From positions 2,294,001 through 2,358,000 of the forward strand of contig NZ_VDMS01000001.1 of NCBI RefSeq assembly GCF_006346395.1: a stretch of 64,000 nucleotides of DNA. The letters run 5' to 3'. Position 1 is the first letter of the stretch. The number at the start of each line of letters is the position of its first letter. Made by a program: the position numbers and the translations under genes. Under the pieces are notes generated by a model that had not been told where the DNA came from, ran no database searches, and saw nothing but the letters and a program-made list of their open reading frames with translations. This stretch comes from Nocardioides plantarum. Its GTDB lineage: Bacteria; Actinomycetota; Actinomycetes; Propionibacteriales; Nocardioidaceae. Positions 62,059 to 64,000 of this stretch are shown piece by piece.

Positions 62059-62318
62059 TCGAACCCCGGGGGCACGTGGGTCAGACGCTCCTCGGTCGAC
62101 AGCCCGTCGTGCGCCTCGTCGGGGTCCGACCACGGGGCGCCCTTGGCGAGCCACTCGGCACGGTAGGCGCGCGTCGACGCCGGGCTGTTGTCCTCGTAGC
62201 CGGCCTCCACCTCGCAGCACGGGCAGATCCAGAAGGTGGCGGCGTCGTTGCCCACGCCCCACGGGGGCTCGCCCCAGTCGTAACCACAGACGCGGCAGGT
62301 GGTGATCGGCTCAGCCAT
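62055..62318 (-). CDS. CPCC-family cysteine-rich protein, candidate immunity protein
   Basis: 87 residues. C8-R-V-C11 and the CPCC motif at 32-35 make a likely zinc ribbon, the definition of the Cys-rich CPCC family. The ATG at 62318 lies inside the end of the toxin-like gene (8-base overlap), so the two are made together, a typical toxin-immunity layout. The family has been seen near polymorphic toxins in my recollection, but its function is not established. Confidence 0.85.
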   Translation of the reverse strand: MAEPITTCRVCGYDWGEPPWGVGNDAATFWICPCCEVEAGYEDNSPASTRAYRAEWLAKGAPWSDPDEAHDGLSTEERLTHVPPGFE

Positions 62319-63609
62319 GGAGGAAATAGTCCCAGTTGGTGGGGAACGGGTGCTTGCCGACCTGCGGCTTGAACATCGTCTGCATCACGCCGTCCTTCGT
62401 CATGATCCCGAGCGTGTTGCTGTCGGGGTTGTAACGCATGATCGCGCCGTCCGACTCGCGGACGCGCGTGTAGGTGCCGGGCGGCGGGTCGGTCATGAAC
62501 TTCTTGGCTGCCTCGACGTACTCCTTGGCGTTGCGCACACCGGGGAACTCCCCCTTGTGCTTGTTGAAGTGCTTGAGCGCGTTCTTCGGCCGTGTCCACT
62601 TGCCCGGCGACCAGAGCTGTTTGTCGATGCCCTTCGCGGCCCGACGGACCTTGCGGATGTTCTGGAACTTCTTCAGGGCCGAGCGGACGCTGCGGATCTT
62701 GGGCAGGGTCCGCACCATCGTCCCGATGGCGCGGACCGCCTTGAGCGCCATCAGCGCCTTGATGATGTTGCGGGCACATGAGATCGCCCGTTGCAGCGCG
62801 ACGCCGGCCCCGACCGCGGCCGCGCCGCCAAAGGTGACGACGCTGAGCAGACCGCTGACGACAGCCGTCGCCCCGACCTCGATCGCCAGGTCCTTGATCA
62901 GGCCCTTGATCGTGTCGCGGGTCGTGTCGACCTGCTCGGCGTAGTCGTCGCACGCGCCGGCGAGCTCGCGGCAGTGGGCGGCCAGGTCGGTGGTCTGGGT
63001 CTTGAGCTCGCCGATCGCCGTACGGGCGAAGGGGATCTCGGGCGACTTCTGCCCCGAGAGGTGGGAGTCGGCGACCGAGGCGAACGAGGGCGCCCGGTCG
63101 ATGTCGTCGGCCACGGCCCGCCAGGTGCCGGCCGCCTCACGCAGCTTGCCGGTGTCGGCGCTGGGCCAGGCCCAGCCCTGGAGGTGGTCGACCACGAGGT
63201 TCCAGAACTCCGGCATGTCCTGGTTGTCGCCACCCAACGAGCTGGGCGGGGTGTAGGCGGACACGACGTCGGGCTGGGGTTCGGCTGCGTCGCCTCCCCC
63301 TGCGGCTGCGCCGCCGTAGACGGATCCGCGGTTGGCGTCGCCGTGGTTCTTGCCGCTGGTGGCGGTGAGCAGTGCCAGGTTGCCGTAGGCCGTGGCCAGC
63401 TCGGCGATGGCGCCGACCGTGTCGGCGGCGGCGGAGTCGTAGTTGGCGACGAAGTCCTCCGACGACGTGTCGTCGCCGGCCATCGCCGAGTAGCCGGACA
63501 GCTTGCCGACCAGCGACGTGTAGCCGCGCGCGATCGCCTGGTTGCCGCCGACGAAGGCCTCGGCGGCCGAGTCGTAGCCACCGCCGCTGACGTCGAGTGC
63601 GATGTTCAA
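62311..63609 (-). CDS. WXG100-linked polymorphic toxin-like protein
   Basis: 432 residues from a TTG at 63609, which overlaps the WXG100 stop (TTGA). The first 230 residues are helical and WXG/LXG-like with a small-residue-rich linker, then a hydrophobic helix pair (about 240-280) and a basic stretch. The C-terminal 90 residues (343-432: HFNKHKGEFPGVRNAKEYVE, then TYTRVRESDGAIMRYNP and TMFKPQVGKHPFPTN) resemble the nuclease-type C-termini of RHS, CDI and WXG toxins of the BECR group. Exported by an ESX-like system, presumably encoded beyond the window. Confidence 0.75.
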   Translation of the reverse strand: MNIALDVSGGGYDSAAEAFVGGNQAIARGYTSLVGKLSGYSAMAGDDTSSEDFVANYDSAAADTVGAIAELATAYGNLALLTATSGKNHGDANRGSVYGGAAAGGGDAAEPQPDVVSAYTPPSSLGGDNQDMPEFWNLVVDHLQGWAWPSADTGKLREAAGTWRAVADDIDRAPSFASVADSHLSGQKSPEIPFARTAIGELKTQTTDLAAHCRELAGACDDYAEQVDTTRDTIKGLIKDLAIEVGATAVVSGLLSVVTFGGAAAVGAGVALQRAISCARNIIKALMALKAVRAIGTMVRTLPKIRSVRSALKKFQNIRKVRRAAKGIDKQLWSPGKWTRPKNALKHFNKHKGEFPGVRNAKEYVEAAKKFMTDPPPGTYTRVRESDGAIMRYNPDSNTLGIMTKDGVMQTMFKPQVGKHPFPTNWDYFLHG

Positions 63610-63905
63610 GCCAGCCCCGCCCACATCGACCGGTTCGCCTCGGCGGCCCCGCGGTAGTTGCTGCCCGCAGTCTCTGCCGCCGCGCGGATGTCGGCCAGTG
63701 CGCCGCGCATCGCCGCCATGCCCTGGTCCCACTCCTGCTGTGCCTCGGCGTGGGCCTGCGCCGCGAGCCCCTCCCACTCGGCGTGCAGAGCCTGGATCTG
63801 CTGCCGCAGGTCGTTGCTGAGCGTCTCGAGGGCCGTCTCGGTGCGGGCGATGTCGGCGATCACGGCGTCGAGCTCGTCGGGGTCGATGGTGAAGCTGTCG
63901 CTCAT
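63606..63905 (-). CDS. WXG100 (ESAT-6-like) protein
   Basis: 99 residues, ATG 63905. Two long helices with the WxG turn at 44-46 (EWEGLA) are the ESAT-6 fold; the rest is Ala/Glu-rich coiled coil. WXG100 proteins dimerise and are secreted by type VII systems, often escorting the toxin encoded next. Its start overlaps the previous gene's stop (TGATG), and its stop overlaps the toxin start. Confidence 0.9.
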   Translation of the reverse strand: MSDSFTIDPDELDAVIADIARTETALETLSNDLRQQIQALHAEWEGLAAQAHAEAQQEWDQGMAAMRGALADIRAAAETAGSNYRGAAEANRSMWAGLA

Positions 63906-64000
63906 CAGCCGAGCCTCGCGATGATCTTGCTCGAGACCTGGTTCATGTTCTGGGCCGAGTCGTCGTCCCGGTCGGTCAGGTCCTGGTGGGTGGCCTGCAT
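63905..64000 (-). CDS. C-terminal end of a second WXG100-like gene, cut by the right edge
   Basis: Thirty-one codons before a TGA at 63907-63905, the sequence ending QNMNQVSSKIIARLG. The length, composition and tight linkage to the next WXG100 gene suggest the tail of a partner WXG100 or a similar small protein. The start lies at or beyond the window edge (an ATG sits exactly at 64000). Confidence 0.6.
   Translation of the reverse strand: MQATHQDLTDRDDDSAQNMNQVSSKIIARLG

Overview
The window comes from a high-GC actinobacterium, most likely Nocardioides or a close relative in the Nocardioidaceae (inference). Coding is dense and GC-rich, with many GTG starts and many 4-base ATGA/GTGA overlaps. 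The gene set fits that group: a DUF222/HNH protein, a WXG100 toxin locus, MerR-linked fadA-fadB, and a cluster matching M. tuberculosis Rv2249c-Rv2252. I see no tRNA, rRNA, CRISPR array, intact insertion sequence or prophage.

Layout. 1-10.8 kb: a lipoprotein cut by the left edge, trmL, a PadR regulator with a DUF1707 membrane protein, a beta-propeller lipoprotein, an acyl-CoA dehydrogenase, an AEC transporter, a stray luciferase-like monooxygenase fragment, a secreted anchored protein facing a Ser/Thr kinase, a double GNAT acetyltransferase and yceI with strong operator-like palindromes. 10.9-18.2 kb: a 42-residue gene with its own terminator, glmS, a SigE-type sigma factor with a membrane partner, a DeaD-like helicase, and a thioredoxin-reductase-like flavoprotein divergent from a MerR regulator. 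18.2-31.3 kb: an SGNH lipase, a class B penicillin-binding protein, a large LuxR (LAL) regulator, a secreted M4 protease, succinate-semialdehyde dehydrogenase, a GH25-like lipoprotein, a DinB pair, and a DUF222/HNH protein with a LexA-type box just upstream. 31.3-31.75 kb is gene-free and looks degenerate.

31.7-44.9 kb: a DUF1232 protein, a LuxR protein without an ATPase domain, an ECF sigma factor with a SnoaL-like tail, then the glycerolipid cluster. In that cluster glpD and tetR are transcribed away from an alkyl-DHAP-synthase-like oxidase and a diacylglycerol kinase. Two 67-base copies of one palindrome bound the cluster and supply the stop codons of the genes that run into them. A stand-alone SGNH protein, a pirin divergent from a GH1 glycosidase, a MalY/PatB enzyme and a lipoprotein follow.

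44.9-58 kb: a complete polar amino acid ABC transporter, a CaiB/BaiF CoA-transferase-family protein, a flavin monooxygenase, a two-gene P-loop ATPase operon of unknown function behind a palindromic operator, csbD, a CPBP protease whose start lies in a hairpin arm, an NAD(P)-binding protein, and an RhlE-like helicase preceded by a possible coupled 24-codon leader ORF. 57-64 kb: a MerR regulator divergent from fadA-fadB, whose promoter has the stretched 19-base spacer typical of MerR targets, then a leftward WXG100 / toxin-like / CPCC / small acidic protein operon that runs off the right edge.

The best candidates for something undescribed are the paired stop-codon-bearing palindromes around the glycerolipid cluster, the two-ATPase operon at 50.3-53.3 kb, and the WXG100 toxin-like operon with its two candidate immunity genes.
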